Positions 54,780 through 63,725 of a DNA stretch of 64,000 bases are shown piece after piece. Where the stretch lies: contig OY282382.1 of NCBI GenBank assembly GCA_958295905.1, positions 2,504,001 to 2,568,000 on the forward strand. The letters are read 5' to 3'. The stretch comes from an uncultured Vicinamibacterales bacterium (GTDB lineage Bacteria > Acidobacteriota > Vicinamibacteria > Vicinamibacterales > UBA8438). Position numbers and translations under genes: made by a program. Each line of letters begins with the position of its first letter. The first letter of the stretch is position 1. Below the pieces are notes generated by a model. It saw only the letters and a program-made list of their open reading frames with translations, was not told where the DNA came from and did no database searches.

Positions 54780-55118
54780 GGGTGATCCTCCTGGGAGCGT
54801 GGTGTCAAGCCTGCCGCCGTCGACCGGCCGCCGCATCCCGCGTGGACGGCGTTGCTCGTCTCGGAGCGGCGTTGCTCTCCTCGAAGCCTGCTCCGCGGTT
54901 GCCTGTACTCGACTCGCGCGTGTCGAGCGCCTTCCGTTCGCCCGCGGTCCCTCCTCGAAGTCTGCTCCGCGGTTGCCTGTACTCGACAGGCGCCGCCGCG
55001 GCGGCGCCTTCGGCCCGCCGGCGCCCCCGCCCGGTTTCGGTGCGGCGCGGGCGTCACCGCGGGCTCCGATGCCGCCCCGCCTGCCGGCGCGTCGGAGAAC
55101 GCCGATCCGGGACCGGCG
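54780..55118. other. Intergenic region with direct repeat and palindrome
   Basis: A 36-base direct repeat with one mismatch (54876-54911 and 54953-54988; core TGCTCCGCGGTTGCCTGTAC), immediately followed by a perfect 22-base GC palindrome at 54988-55009. The palindrome may terminate or bind a dimeric regulator. No gene is seen. Confidence 0.6.
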
Positions 55119-57101
55119 TCACCGCGGTTCCGGCAGGGCCAGCGCGATCAGCTCGCTCCCCATGTCGTCCCAGCCGACGGTCGCGATGATGAACTGGCGG
55201 CCATCGATCATATAGGTCATCGGGGCCCCGGTGGTGCCGCCCGGCAGCTCCTTCTCCCAGACCACCGCGCCGGTGGCCTTGTCGTAGGCCCGGAACATCT
55301 TGCCCCCGGGTCCGTTCCACCATTGGGGGAGGGCCGAGACGCCGGTGTTGCCGCCTTCGCCCAGGAAGACCAGCGACTTCGTCACGAGCACCGACGCGCG
55401 CCCCCCCTGGCCCAGCTTCGGCAGGTCGAGGCCGCGCAGCGCCGGGTGGTCGCGCGGGCCCCCGCCGTTGGCGACCTGCCAGGCGATGTCCCCGGCGTTC
55501 ATGTCAATCGCGGTCAGCCGCCCGTAGGGGGGCTTGAAGAGCGGCAGGCCCTGCGGTCCCGGCAGCGGCGTGTACTTCTCCCGCACCAGCCGCATGTCCG
55601 CCCGCGGGTGCTCCGACGGCACGAGGGCGACGACGTTCTGGCTGTAGGCGGACGGTACGTAGAGGACGCCGGTCTCGGGGTCGACCCCGGCCCCGCTCCA
55701 ACTCGCCCCGCCGGCGGTGCCGGGGCTGAAGATCGTGCCCTTCTTGCCGCCCGGCCGCGGGTCGAGCAGGATCGGCGCGGTGAACATCGGCCCCCACACG
55801 TACTGGTCCAGTAGTTCCAGCGCTTCCGCCCGCAGCTCGGGCGTGAAGTCGATCAGGTCGTCCTCGCGCACCCCCTGCAGCTCGAACGGCGGGGGCCGGG
55901 TGGGGAACGGCTGGGTCGGCGCCAGCCGCTCGCCGGGGACGTCCGAGGCGGGGACCGGCCGTTCCTCGATCGGCCACACCGGCTCGCCGGTGACCCGGTC
56001 GAAGACGTAGGTGAACGCCTGCTTGCTCGGCTGCGCGACCGCCTTGATCTCCCGCCCGTCGACGGTGATGTCCAGCAGCACCGCCGACGACGCGAAGTCG
56101 TAGTCCCAGACCCCGTGGTGGATCGCCTGGAAGTGCCAGAGCCGCCCGCCGGTCCGCGAGTCGACCGCGACGAGGCTCTCCGCGAACAGGTTGTCGCCCG
56201 GCCGGTGACCCCCGTAGTAGTCGTTGGTGGGGGTCGACAGCGGGAGATAGACGATGCCCAGCTCCTCGTCGCCGGTCGGGTGCGCCCACATGTTGGTGTT
56301 GCCGCTGTACTCCCACGACGCGCGGTCGTCGACGGGGTCGGCCCCCCACGTCTCCACCCCGAACTCGTTCCCGCGGGGAATCGTGTGGAACGTCCACACG
56401 TGCTCGCCCGTCCGCACGTCGTAGCCGCGGACGTCGCCGCGCGGCGATTCCTTGTTGGCGACCCGCTGGGCGGTGGTGACGTCCTCGACGAAGGAGCCGA
56501 TGACGATGACGTCGTTGACGACGATCGGGGCCGAGTTCCAGTAGAAGTCGGGGAAGGGGCGCAGCAGCCCCTCCCGCAGGTCGACCTCGCCGGCCTCGCC
56601 GAACGCCGGATCGCGCGCGCCGGTGCGGGCGTCGAGCGACACCAGTTTCGGACCCAGGGTCGCGAGCACGCGGCGTTCCCCGCCGTCGGTCCACCAGGCG
56701 ACGCCCCGCGTCTGCCGCACCCGCACGCCGTCGCTCGGCCCGGTGTTCCAAACCACCTCGCCGGTGGTCGGCTCGAGGGCCGCGACGGTCCCCAGCCCGG
56801 TGCTGAAGTACAGCAGGCCGCCCGCCATGAGGGGTGTCGTCTGCGAGCCGACGGGGCCGCGGGTCGTTTCGCCGTTCCGGATCGCATCGGGAATCACCGG
56901 CTGCCGCCACGCGATCTCGAGGTCCGCCACCGTTGCCGCGTTGATCTGGTCGAGGGGCAGGTACTTGGTGCCGGCTTGGTCGGCCGCGTACGCCGGCCAC
57001 TCCACGGTCTGACCCGCCGCGGCGGGCGCCGCCGCCCCCAGCGCGACGGTTACCGCCAGGATCGCCCCGGTCCGCCCCCGCCGATTCGCCCGCTCCCGCA
57101 T
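55119..57101 (-). CDS. Secreted PQQ-dependent dehydrogenase, glucose/quinate-type
   Basis: A 660-residue quinoprotein with signal peptide (AILAVTVALGAAAPAAAGQ) and the GDH-like opening EWPAYAADQAGTKYLPLDQI. Propeller motifs (TTPLMAGGLLYFSTGLGTV, GVLYVPSAYSQNVVAL) and the active-site region QAIHHGVWDYDFASSAV are visible; again Asp is followed two residues later by Asp (WDYD). It lacks the vicinal Cys pair of the alcohol dehydrogenases, so its substrate is likely a sugar or polyol. ATG 57101 follows an AGGAGG site. It is monocistronic. Confidence 0.88.
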   Translation of the reverse strand: MRERANRRGRTGAILAVTVALGAAAPAAAGQTVEWPAYAADQAGTKYLPLDQINAATVADLEIAWRQPVIPDAIRNGETTRGPVGSQTTPLMAGGLLYFSTGLGTVAALEPTTGEVVWNTGPSDGVRVRQTRGVAWWTDGGERRVLATLGPKLVSLDARTGARDPAFGEAGEVDLREGLLRPFPDFYWNSAPIVVNDVIVIGSFVEDVTTAQRVANKESPRGDVRGYDVRTGEHVWTFHTIPRGNEFGVETWGADPVDDRASWEYSGNTNMWAHPTGDEELGIVYLPLSTPTNDYYGGHRPGDNLFAESLVAVDSRTGGRLWHFQAIHHGVWDYDFASSAVLLDITVDGREIKAVAQPSKQAFTYVFDRVTGEPVWPIEERPVPASDVPGERLAPTQPFPTRPPPFELQGVREDDLIDFTPELRAEALELLDQYVWGPMFTAPILLDPRPGGKKGTIFSPGTAGGASWSGAGVDPETGVLYVPSAYSQNVVALVPSEHPRADMRLVREKYTPLPGPQGLPLFKPPYGRLTAIDMNAGDIAWQVANGGGPRDHPALRGLDLPKLGQGGRASVLVTKSLVFLGEGGNTGVSALPQWWNGPGGKMFRAYDKATGAVVWEKELPGGTTGAPMTYMIDGRQFIIATVGWDDMGSELIALALPEPR

Positions 57102-57240
57102 CGCTGACCTCCTGGAATCGGGCCAGTCTACCGCACTTGCCGGCGCGGGCGGCCCGCGCGGCGGAGGCCCGGCGACCTCCGCCAGGCGGCCGCGAAACGC
57201 CCGGGACGCCAGGGTCCGCCCCGGAAGGGCCATTTCGGCA

Positions 57241-57423
57241 TCGCCGCGGTGGCTGCCGGCTTGGCGGAAGCGTTCGCGGCGCCGGACGATCGGCGCGCCG
57301 AAGTTCTATTTCGCGGACGTCGGCGTGGTCAACCGGCTGGCGCGCCGGGGCGGGCTGTCGCCCGGCTCGGAGTTCTACGGCCGGGCGTTCGAGAACTGGG
57401 TCTTCCACGAGCTGTCGGCCTGC
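57241..57423 (+). pseudogene. Remnant of an AAA+ ATPase with DUF4143 domain
   Basis: A 61-codon stretch in one frame reads like the DUF4143 domain of 'AAA_14' ATPases: WLPAWRKRSRRRTIGAPKFY, then FADVGVVNRLARRGGLSPG and AFENWVFHELSA. The ATPase half is missing upstream and element C begins right after the HELSA codons, so it is a decayed fragment. Nothing else is found between 57102 and 57240. Confidence 0.7.
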
Positions 57424-57427
57424 CAAG

Positions 57428-57530
57428 GCCCAAAGGGGCCCGTTCGGAGGGCCTCAGAGGCCGAGAACGGGATCGAAATCGCCGATCTGACCGTGACAGG
57501 GCAGTCGTCCCACAAATCCGACGTACACCC
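57428..57530 (+). repeat. Dispersed element C, right-end fragment
   Basis: Matches element C at 5545-5650 (GGCCCGTTCGGAGGGC, GAACGGGATCGAAATCGCC, CACAAATCCGACGTACACCC). It abuts the DUF4143 remnant, which it may have disrupted. Confidence 0.6.
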
Positions 57531-57705
57531 AGGGGCGACGTGGGGTTTGCGGGCCGATGACGTCTTGATGCAGGTCAAGACGTGCGGTGCCGGCCGGACC
57601 GATGCGACGCGCCGCCGGCCGCGCCGCGGCCCGGACCGGGCGGGCCGATCACCGCGATTGACACCGGTCCGCTTCCCCCCGGATACTACGCCGATTGGTT
57701 CGAGC

Positions 57706-60156
57706 ATGCCTGGACAGCGGTTCTCTTCGGTGTTCGTGTGCCTGGGGCTCGCCTTCGCCGCGGCCGGGAGCGGCGGCGCGCGGCCGGCCCCGGCCGCCGA
57801 GGCGCCGGGGCAGCCCGGTCCGTCCGGCGGCTGGCAGCGGCAGCTCCTCGACCGCTACTGCGTGACCTGCCACAACGGCCGCCTGCGGACGGCGGGGCTG
57901 GCCCTCGACGAGCACGACGTGGCGGCGGTGGCGGGGGCGCCCGCGGTCTGGGAGACGGTGGTCCGCAAGCTGCGGGCGGGGGCCATGCCGCCGATGCCGC
58001 GGCCCCGGCCGGACGCGGCGGCCTACGACCGGTTCGTCGGCTGGCTGGAGGCCGAGCTGGACCGGGCCGCCGCGGCGAACCCCGACCCGGGCCGGACCGA
58101 GGCGTTCCACCGCCTCAACCGCACCGAGTACCACCACGCGGTGCACGATCTCCTCGATGTGGAGATCGACGTCGCGGAGCTGCTGCCCGCCGACGGCGCG
58201 AGCTACGGCTTCGACAACATCGCGGGGGTGCTGGGGGTCTCGCCGACCCTGATCGAGCGCTATCTGGCCGCCGCGCGCAAGATCAGCCGCATCGCCGTCG
58301 GGCGCCCCGCCCCCTCGGCCACCGCCGAGGTGTTCCGGCTCGCGAGCGACCTGCCGCAGGACGACTGGGTGGCGGGCATGCCGTTCGGCACCCGCGGCGG
58401 GGGCGCGTTCCGCCACACGTTTCCGGAAGACGCCGACTACGACTTCCGCGTCCGCCTCGCCCGCAACGCCGGCGACGACCTCGCCGTCTTCGAGGCGCCC
58501 CACACGCTGGAGGTGAGCCTGGACGGCGCGCTGGCGCGGACCTTCACCGTCGGCGGGCCGCCGCCCGACGCGCCGCGCGACAGCGACGAGTACCGCGCCT
58601 GGCGGGACCGGCAGCGGACCATCGACGGCGACTGGGCGTTCCGCCTGCCGGTCGGGGCGGGTCCGCGCGAACTGCGGGTGACGTTCGTGCGGAAGACCGC
58701 GGCGTATCCCGAGACGCTGCGCCAGCCCTACCTGCGGCCGTACACGAGCATCACCGGAGGCGACACCCGGGTGCAGCCGTACCTGGGCAGCGTCACCGTC
58801 ACCGGGCCGTTCGCGGCGGGCGGCGGGCCGCCGGCGGAGGACCCGCCGAGCCGCCGGCGCATTTTCGTGTGCCGTCCCGACGGCGACGCCGACGCCGAGA
58901 CCGCCGGGGCGGCCTGCGCGCGGCGGATTCTCTCGGGCCTCGCGCGCCGGGCCTACCGGCGCCCGGTCACGGCCGCCGATCTCGCCGTCCTGCTCCGGTT
59001 CTTCGACGACGGCCGGCGGGAGGGCGGCTTCGACGCGGGCATCGAGATGGCGTTGCGCTGGCTCCTCGCGAGCCCCGAGTTCGTGCTGCGGGTCGAGCGG
59101 GACCCGGCGGGGGCCGAGCCGGGGAGCAGCTACGCGATCAGCGGCCTGGAGCTGGCGTCGCGGCTGTCGTTCTTCCTGTGGAGCAGCATCCCCGACGACG
59201 AGCTGCTCGACCTCGCGGTCGAAGGCCGGCTGCGCGAGCCGGACGTGCTGGAGGGCCAGGTGCGGCGCATGCTCGCCGACGAGCGGGCGCGGGCCCTCGT
59301 CACGAGCTTCGCGAGCCAGTGGCTCCACCTCCGGAACGTGCCGGCGGTGGCGCCCGACGAAGACCGGTTCCCCGACGTCGGCGAGGGGCTGCGCCAGGCG
59401 ATGCGGCGCGAGACGGAGCTGTTCGTCGAGAGCGTCTTCCGCGAAGACCGCAACGTGCTCGACCTGCTGACCGCCGACTACACCTTCGTCAACGAGCGGC
59501 TGGCCCGCCACTACGGCATGCCCCGCATCTATGGCGACCACTTCCGGCGCGTGCCCCTGGCCGGCGAAGCGCGGCGGGGGCTGCTGGGCCACGCGAGCAT
59601 CCTCTCGGTCACGTCGTATCCGAACCGCACGTCGCCGGTGCTGCGCGGCAAGTGGGTGCTGGAGAACCTGCTGGGGACGCCGCCGGCCCTGCCGCCCCCC
59701 GACGTGCCGGCCCTCGAGGAGACGACGGGCAGCGGGGAGGCGCTCTCGATGCGCGAGGCGACCGAGCGGCACCGCGCGAGCCCGGCGTGCGCGAGCTGCC
59801 ACCGGCTGATGGACCCGCCGGGCTTCGCGCTCGAGCAGTTCGACGCGGTCGGACGCTTCCGCACCCGCAGCGCCGCCAACACCCCCATCGACGCCTCGGG
59901 CGAGCTGCCCGGCGGCGTCCGCTTCGACGGGGCGGCGGGGCTGCGCGCGGCCCTCGTGCGCGACCCCGGGCGGTTCGCGGGCACGCTGACCGAGAAGCTG
60001 CTGACCTATGCGCTCGGGCGCGGCCTCGAGCCCTACGACGCGCCGGCGGTGCGCGCCATCGTGCGCGCCGCCGCGCGCGACGGCTACCGGTTCTCGTCGC
60101 TCGTCGTCGGCATCGTCGAGAGCGCGCCGTTCAGGATGAGGAGAGCGGAATCATGA
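57706..60156 (+). CDS. DUF1592-family cytochrome protein (planctomycete-type)
   Basis: An 816-residue exported protein with signal peptide (SVFVCLGLAFAAAGSGGARP). Order: N-terminal heme motif CVTCH (residues 52-56), DUF1587 (FHRLNRTEYHHAVHDLLDV), DUF1595-like beta domain, DUF1592 (GLELASRLSFFLWSSIPDDE), DUF1588 with a second heme-type motif CASCHRLMDPPGF, and DUF1585 (LLTYALGRGLEPYD). Such proteins with DUF1552 partners are typical of Planctomycetota and Acidobacteriota and are thought to act in extracellular oxidation of polymers. ATG 57706 is preferred; the open frame extends further up through element C by chance. Coupled by ATGA to the next gene. Confidence 0.9.
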   Translation: MPGQRFSSVFVCLGLAFAAAGSGGARPAPAAEAPGQPGPSGGWQRQLLDRYCVTCHNGRLRTAGLALDEHDVAAVAGAPAVWETVVRKLRAGAMPPMPRPRPDAAAYDRFVGWLEAELDRAAAANPDPGRTEAFHRLNRTEYHHAVHDLLDVEIDVAELLPADGASYGFDNIAGVLGVSPTLIERYLAAARKISRIAVGRPAPSATAEVFRLASDLPQDDWVAGMPFGTRGGGAFRHTFPEDADYDFRVRLARNAGDDLAVFEAPHTLEVSLDGALARTFTVGGPPPDAPRDSDEYRAWRDRQRTIDGDWAFRLPVGAGPRELRVTFVRKTAAYPETLRQPYLRPYTSITGGDTRVQPYLGSVTVTGPFAAGGGPPAEDPPSRRRIFVCRPDGDADAETAGAACARRILSGLARRAYRRPVTAADLAVLLRFFDDGRREGGFDAGIEMALRWLLASPEFVLRVERDPAGAEPGSSYAISGLELASRLSFFLWSSIPDDELLDLAVEGRLREPDVLEGQVRRMLADERARALVTSFASQWLHLRNVPAVAPDEDRFPDVGEGLRQAMRRETELFVESVFREDRNVLDLLTADYTFVNERLARHYGMPRIYGDHFRRVPLAGEARRGLLGHASILSVTSYPNRTSPVLRGKWVLENLLGTPPALPPPDVPALEETTGSGEALSMREATERHRASPACASCHRLMDPPGFALEQFDAVGRFRTRSAANTPIDASGELPGGVRFDGAAGLRAALVRDPGRFAGTLTEKLLTYALGRGLEPYDAPAVRAIVRAAARDGYRFSSLVVGIVESAPFRMRRAES

Positions 60157-61502
60157 TCATCACCCGAAAGACGCTGCCGCGGCGCACCTTCCTGCGCGGG
60201 GCGGGCGCGGCGCTGGCCCTCCCGGCGCTCGACGCGATGACCCCGGCCCTGGCCGGCATCGGCGTGCGCGCGGCCGAACCGGTGCGGCGGCTCGGGTGGG
60301 TGTACCTGCCGAACGGGATGGCAATGGAGTCGTGGACGCCGCCCGCGGAGACGGCGCTCGCGCTGTCGCCGACGCTGCGTCCCCTCGACGCGTTCCGCGA
60401 CCGGATGGTGGTGCTGAGCGGGCTCGCCCAGGGCCAGGCCGAGGCCCTCGGCGACGGCAACGGCGAGCATACCCGGGCCACCGCGACTTGGCTCAACGGC
60501 GTCCACCCGAAGGAGACCGAGGGGGCCGACGTGCGGGCGGGGATGACCGCCGACCAGATCGCGGCCGGGCAGCTCGGGAGGACGACGCCGCTGCCGTCGC
60601 TGGAGCTGGCCGTCGACCGCGACTTCCTCGTCGGCAACTGCGAGAACGGCTACAGCTGCATCTACATGAACACCATCGCGTGGCGGGACCCGGCGACGCC
60701 GCTGCCGATGGAGAACAACCCGCGCGTGGTGTTCGAGCGGCTCTTCGGCGAGGGCGGCTCGACGGCCGAGCGGCGCGCGCAGTTCCGCCGCGACCGGAGC
60801 ATCCTCGACGCCATCTCCGATGATCTCGCGCGCCTCGGACGTGAGGTCGGGGCGGGCGACCGCGCGCGCGTGACGCAGTATCTGGACGCGGTGCGCGCCC
60901 TCGAGCGGCGCATCCAGCTCTCGGAGAAGAGCGATACCGAGTTGCCGGAACTCGCCCGGCCCGTCGGCGTTCCCGAGTCGTACGCCGACCACGTGGGGTT
61001 GATGTTCGATCTCACGGCCCTCGCCTGGCAGGCGGACATCACCCGCGTCTTCACCTTCATGCTGGGCCGCGAGCTGAACGGACGCGCCTATCCGGAGGTC
61101 GGCATCCCCGAGTCGCACCACGGGATCTCGCATCATCGCTACGACCCCGTGAAGCTGGCCCAGCTCGCGAAGATCAACACGTATCACGTCACGCTCTTCC
61201 GGGGCTTCCTGGAGACTCTGGCGTCGACGCCGGACGGCGACGGCTCGCTGCTCGACCATTCGCTGTTGCTGTACGGCGCGTCCCTCAGCGACAGCAACAA
61301 GCACCTGCACTACGACCTGCCCCTGATGCTGGTCGGCGGCGGCGGACGGCTGAAGGGCGGGCGGCACCTGCAGTACCGGCGGGACACGCCGATGACGAAC
61401 CTGCTCGTCAGCCAGCTCGACAAGGCCGGGGTGCGGCTCGACGACGGGCTCGGCGACAGCACCGGGAGGCTGCCCGAGCTGGCGCCGCTGGCCGACGTGT
61501 AG
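60153..61502 (+). CDS. Tat-exported DUF1552 protein
   Basis: A 449-residue DUF1552 protein with a twin-arginine signal (PRRTFLRGAGAALALPAL). Family blocks include RRLGWVYLPNGMAMESWTPP, DHVGLMFDLTALAWQADITR and SHHGISHHRYDP; several His residues could bind metal. Its function is unknown, but it almost always follows a DUF1592 protein, as here with an ATGA overlap (60153-60156). Export through TatA (gene at 39295) is expected. Confidence 0.92.
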   Translation: MIITRKTLPRRTFLRGAGAALALPALDAMTPALAGIGVRAAEPVRRLGWVYLPNGMAMESWTPPAETALALSPTLRPLDAFRDRMVVLSGLAQGQAEALGDGNGEHTRATATWLNGVHPKETEGADVRAGMTADQIAAGQLGRTTPLPSLELAVDRDFLVGNCENGYSCIYMNTIAWRDPATPLPMENNPRVVFERLFGEGGSTAERRAQFRRDRSILDAISDDLARLGREVGAGDRARVTQYLDAVRALERRIQLSEKSDTELPELARPVGVPESYADHVGLMFDLTALAWQADITRVFTFMLGRELNGRAYPEVGIPESHHGISHHRYDPVKLAQLAKINTYHVTLFRGFLETLASTPDGDGSLLDHSLLLYGASLSDSNKHLHYDLPLMLVGGGGRLKGGRHLQYRRDTPMTNLLVSQLDKAGVRLDDGLGDSTGRLPELAPLADV

Positions 61503-61551
61503 ATCGATGCCGGCGTGCGGTCGCAGCGGTCGGTTGGGCGCCGACAGGGGT

Positions 61552-61780
61552 ATGGCCGGTCAATCGGCAGCGGGGGTGGCGGCCTTGACGGCGTCGATGA
61601 CGATGGCGCATAGAGGATCCGGTACCGGGCTTCGGTTTGGGCGCCGACCGGGTTGTGGCCGGTCAATCGGCAGCGGGGTGGCGGCCTTGACGGCGTCGAT
61701 GACGATGGCGCGTAGAGGATCCGGTACGGGGGCTTTGGGCGCCGACCGAGTTATGGCCGGTCAATCGGCAGCGGGGGGGC
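61552..61780. repeat. Tandem copies of the 3' end of the coiled-coil gene
   Basis: Three units containing GGCCGGTCAATCGGCAGCGG then GGCGGCCTTGACGGCGTCGATGACGATGGCGC (each written here in part) start at about 61552, 61655 and 61751, about 100 bases apart. The third is the real 3' end of the coiled-coil gene; the first two are duplicates separated by a TAGAGGATCCGGTAC-type linker. Confidence 0.8.
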
Positions 61781-62104
61781 GGCCTTGACGGCGTCGATGA
61801 CGATGGCGCGCAGCTCGCGGATGTCCGTACGCAATTCGCTGCCCAACTCGCTCATGCTGGCGCTCAAGTCGTCGATACGGCCGTTCAAGTCGTCGATACG
61901 GCCGTTCAAGTCGTCGATACGAATGTTCACGTTCGCGGCCACCTCATCCAGGCGGGCGTTCATGTCGCTGATGCGGGCGTTCATGTCGCTGATGCGGGCG
62001 TTCATGTCGCTGATGCGGGCGTTCGTCGAGCACGATGTGCCGATGATGGTCCCGCAGAGCGCGGCGACCGACAGCAGGATGGTGAGGCGATCAGACCGGC
62101 CCAT
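61751..62104 (-). CDS. Small membrane-anchored coiled-coil protein
   Basis: A 117-residue protein: N-terminal hydrophobic segment (LTILLSVAALCGTIIGTSC), then heptads of a parallel coiled coil. The heptads ISDMNAR (three copies) and IDDLNGR-type (three) are encoded by nearly perfect 21-base direct repeats (62019-61957 and 61917-61863), so the rod length may vary. The C-terminus ends PPLPIDRP. A signal/lipid-like CS after the helix is possible. Function unknown; perhaps an envelope spacer similar in layout to Lpp-like or DUF1640-like proteins. Confidence 0.75.
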   Translation of the reverse strand: MGRSDRLTILLSVAALCGTIIGTSCSTNARISDMNARISDMNARISDMNARLDEVAANVNIRIDDLNGRIDDLNGRIDDLSASMSELGSELRTDIRELRAIVIDAVKAAPPLPIDRP

Positions 62105-62146
62105 GCAGGCATCCTACCACGGCCCCGGGTGGCGGCCGGGCGGCGA

Positions 62147-63514
62147 ATGATGAACAGAGACAACGGCATCGCGGCCGGGGCGCGGGGACGGTGCATCGCC
62201 GGCGTCGTCGCGGCGGCGCTCGGTTGGGCGGGAGCGTCCGCGGCGCAGCCGGCGGACGATGCGACGCCGCTGCACCGGGCCGCGCACGCGGGAGACGAGG
62301 CGGCGGTCGCCCGGCTGCTCGACGCCGGCGGCGCGGTCGACGCCGCGACTCGTCACGGCGTGACGCCGCTGGCGCTGGCGTCGGCCGGGGGGAACGGCGC
62401 CGTCGTGGAGGCGCTGCTCGTGGCCGGGGCCGACGCGAACCGCGCGTCGCCGGAGGGCGAGACGCCGCTGATGGCGGCGGCCCGGACCGGTGTCGTCGAC
62501 AGCGTCGAGGCGCTGCTGCGGCATGGGGCTGCGGCGGGCGTCGACGCCCGGGAAGGGTGGCGCGGGCAGACCGCCCTGATGTGGGCGGCGGCCGAGGGCC
62601 ATGCGGCGGTCGTCGCCCCCCTGGCGGAGGCGGGGGCGGACGTCGACGCCCGCTCCGACGGGGGGTTCACGCCGCTCGCGTTCGCGGTCCGCGCCGGGCA
62701 CGCCGGCGCCGTCGAGGCGCTGCTCGCGGCCGGGGCCCACGTGAACCTCGTCCTGCCCGACGGCACCAGCCCCCTCCACCTGGCGGTCGTCAACGCGCAC
62801 TACGACGTGGCGCGGCAGCTTCTGCGGCACGGGGCCGACCCCGCCGCCGCCGGGCCGGGCTGGACGCCGCTCCACCAACTCGTCTGGACCCGCCGGCCGA
62901 ACCGGCACTACAACAACCCCGCGGCGTTCCCCACGGGGACGGTCACCGGCCTCGAGCTGGCCCGCGCCCTCGTCGCCCACGGCGCCGACGTCGACGCCCG
63001 CCAGACGGCCGAGCCGCGCGACGGCTACCGCAACCAGCTCAACCGCACCGGCGCCACCCCGTTCCTCCTCGCGGCCAAGGCCGTCGACCTCGACATGATG
63101 CGCCTGCTGCTCGATCTCGGCGCCGACCACCGGCTGACGAACGAGGACGGAACCACCGCCCTGCTCGTCGCGGCCGGCGTCGGCATCTGGTCGTCGAGCG
63201 AGAGCCCGGGCAGCGCCGAAGAGGCCCTCGAGGCGGTGAAGCTGATGGTCGCGCTGGGCGACTCGGCCACCACCGTCGACGCCAACGGCGACGCCGCCCT
63301 CCACGGCGCGGTCATGCGCGGCTCGAAAGAGCTCGTCCTCTACCTGCTCGAGCAGGGCGCGGCGCTGAATCCCGTCAACGAGCGGGGCTGGACCCCGCTG
63401 ACCATCGCGCAGGGCATCTTCTACGCCAACCTCGGCCGGCGCTGGCCCGACATGGAGGCGCTGCTGCTCGGTCTCGGCGCCACGTCGCCCACCGCCCCCG
63501 AGCCTCCCCGGTAA
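62147..63514 (+). CDS. Exported ankyrin-repeat protein
   Basis: A 455-residue protein with a signal peptide (GVVAAALGWAGASAAQPADD) and about nine to ten ankyrin repeats (DATPLHRAAHAGDEAAVARL, GVTPLALASAGGNGAVVEAL, GFTPLAFAVRAGHAGAVEAL). Ankyrin proteins with signal peptides recur next to DUF1592/DUF1552 pairs in related genomes, suggesting a scaffold or binding role in the periplasm. Two ATG codons (62147, 62150) are possible. Divergent from the coiled-coil gene. Confidence 0.88.
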   Translation: MMNRDNGIAAGARGRCIAGVVAAALGWAGASAAQPADDATPLHRAAHAGDEAAVARLLDAGGAVDAATRHGVTPLALASAGGNGAVVEALLVAGADANRASPEGETPLMAAARTGVVDSVEALLRHGAAAGVDAREGWRGQTALMWAAAEGHAAVVAPLAEAGADVDARSDGGFTPLAFAVRAGHAGAVEALLAAGAHVNLVLPDGTSPLHLAVVNAHYDVARQLLRHGADPAAAGPGWTPLHQLVWTRRPNRHYNNPAAFPTGTVTGLELARALVAHGADVDARQTAEPRDGYRNQLNRTGATPFLLAAKAVDLDMMRLLLDLGADHRLTNEDGTTALLVAAGVGIWSSSESPGSAEEALEAVKLMVALGDSATTVDANGDAALHGAVMRGSKELVLYLLEQGAALNPVNERGWTPLTIAQGIFYANLGRRWPDMEALLLGLGATSPTAPEPPR

Positions 63515-63725
63515 ACCGCAGCCGGCCGCGTCCGTCATCCCGCTCGAACCGGTTCTTCGCCGGAAAGCCCCGCGGCGCCGCTACCAAGCGGGCTCGCGCA
63601 CCGTCCTGCCCGCCCCGCGCGGTAGCCCGTGACGAGGTGACGGGCGATTCTTTTGCCCGGCGGGCGCTCTTCAGCCCGCTGGTGCCCTTGCCGCTCTCGG
63701 TGCGGCGCGGGTTCACCACGGGCGG

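Noticed and set aside
57582-61502. One 1306-codon frame covering the DUF1592 gene
   Set aside because: Only its last third (from 60153) encodes a family protein; the rest is an out-of-frame shadow of the DUF1592 gene.
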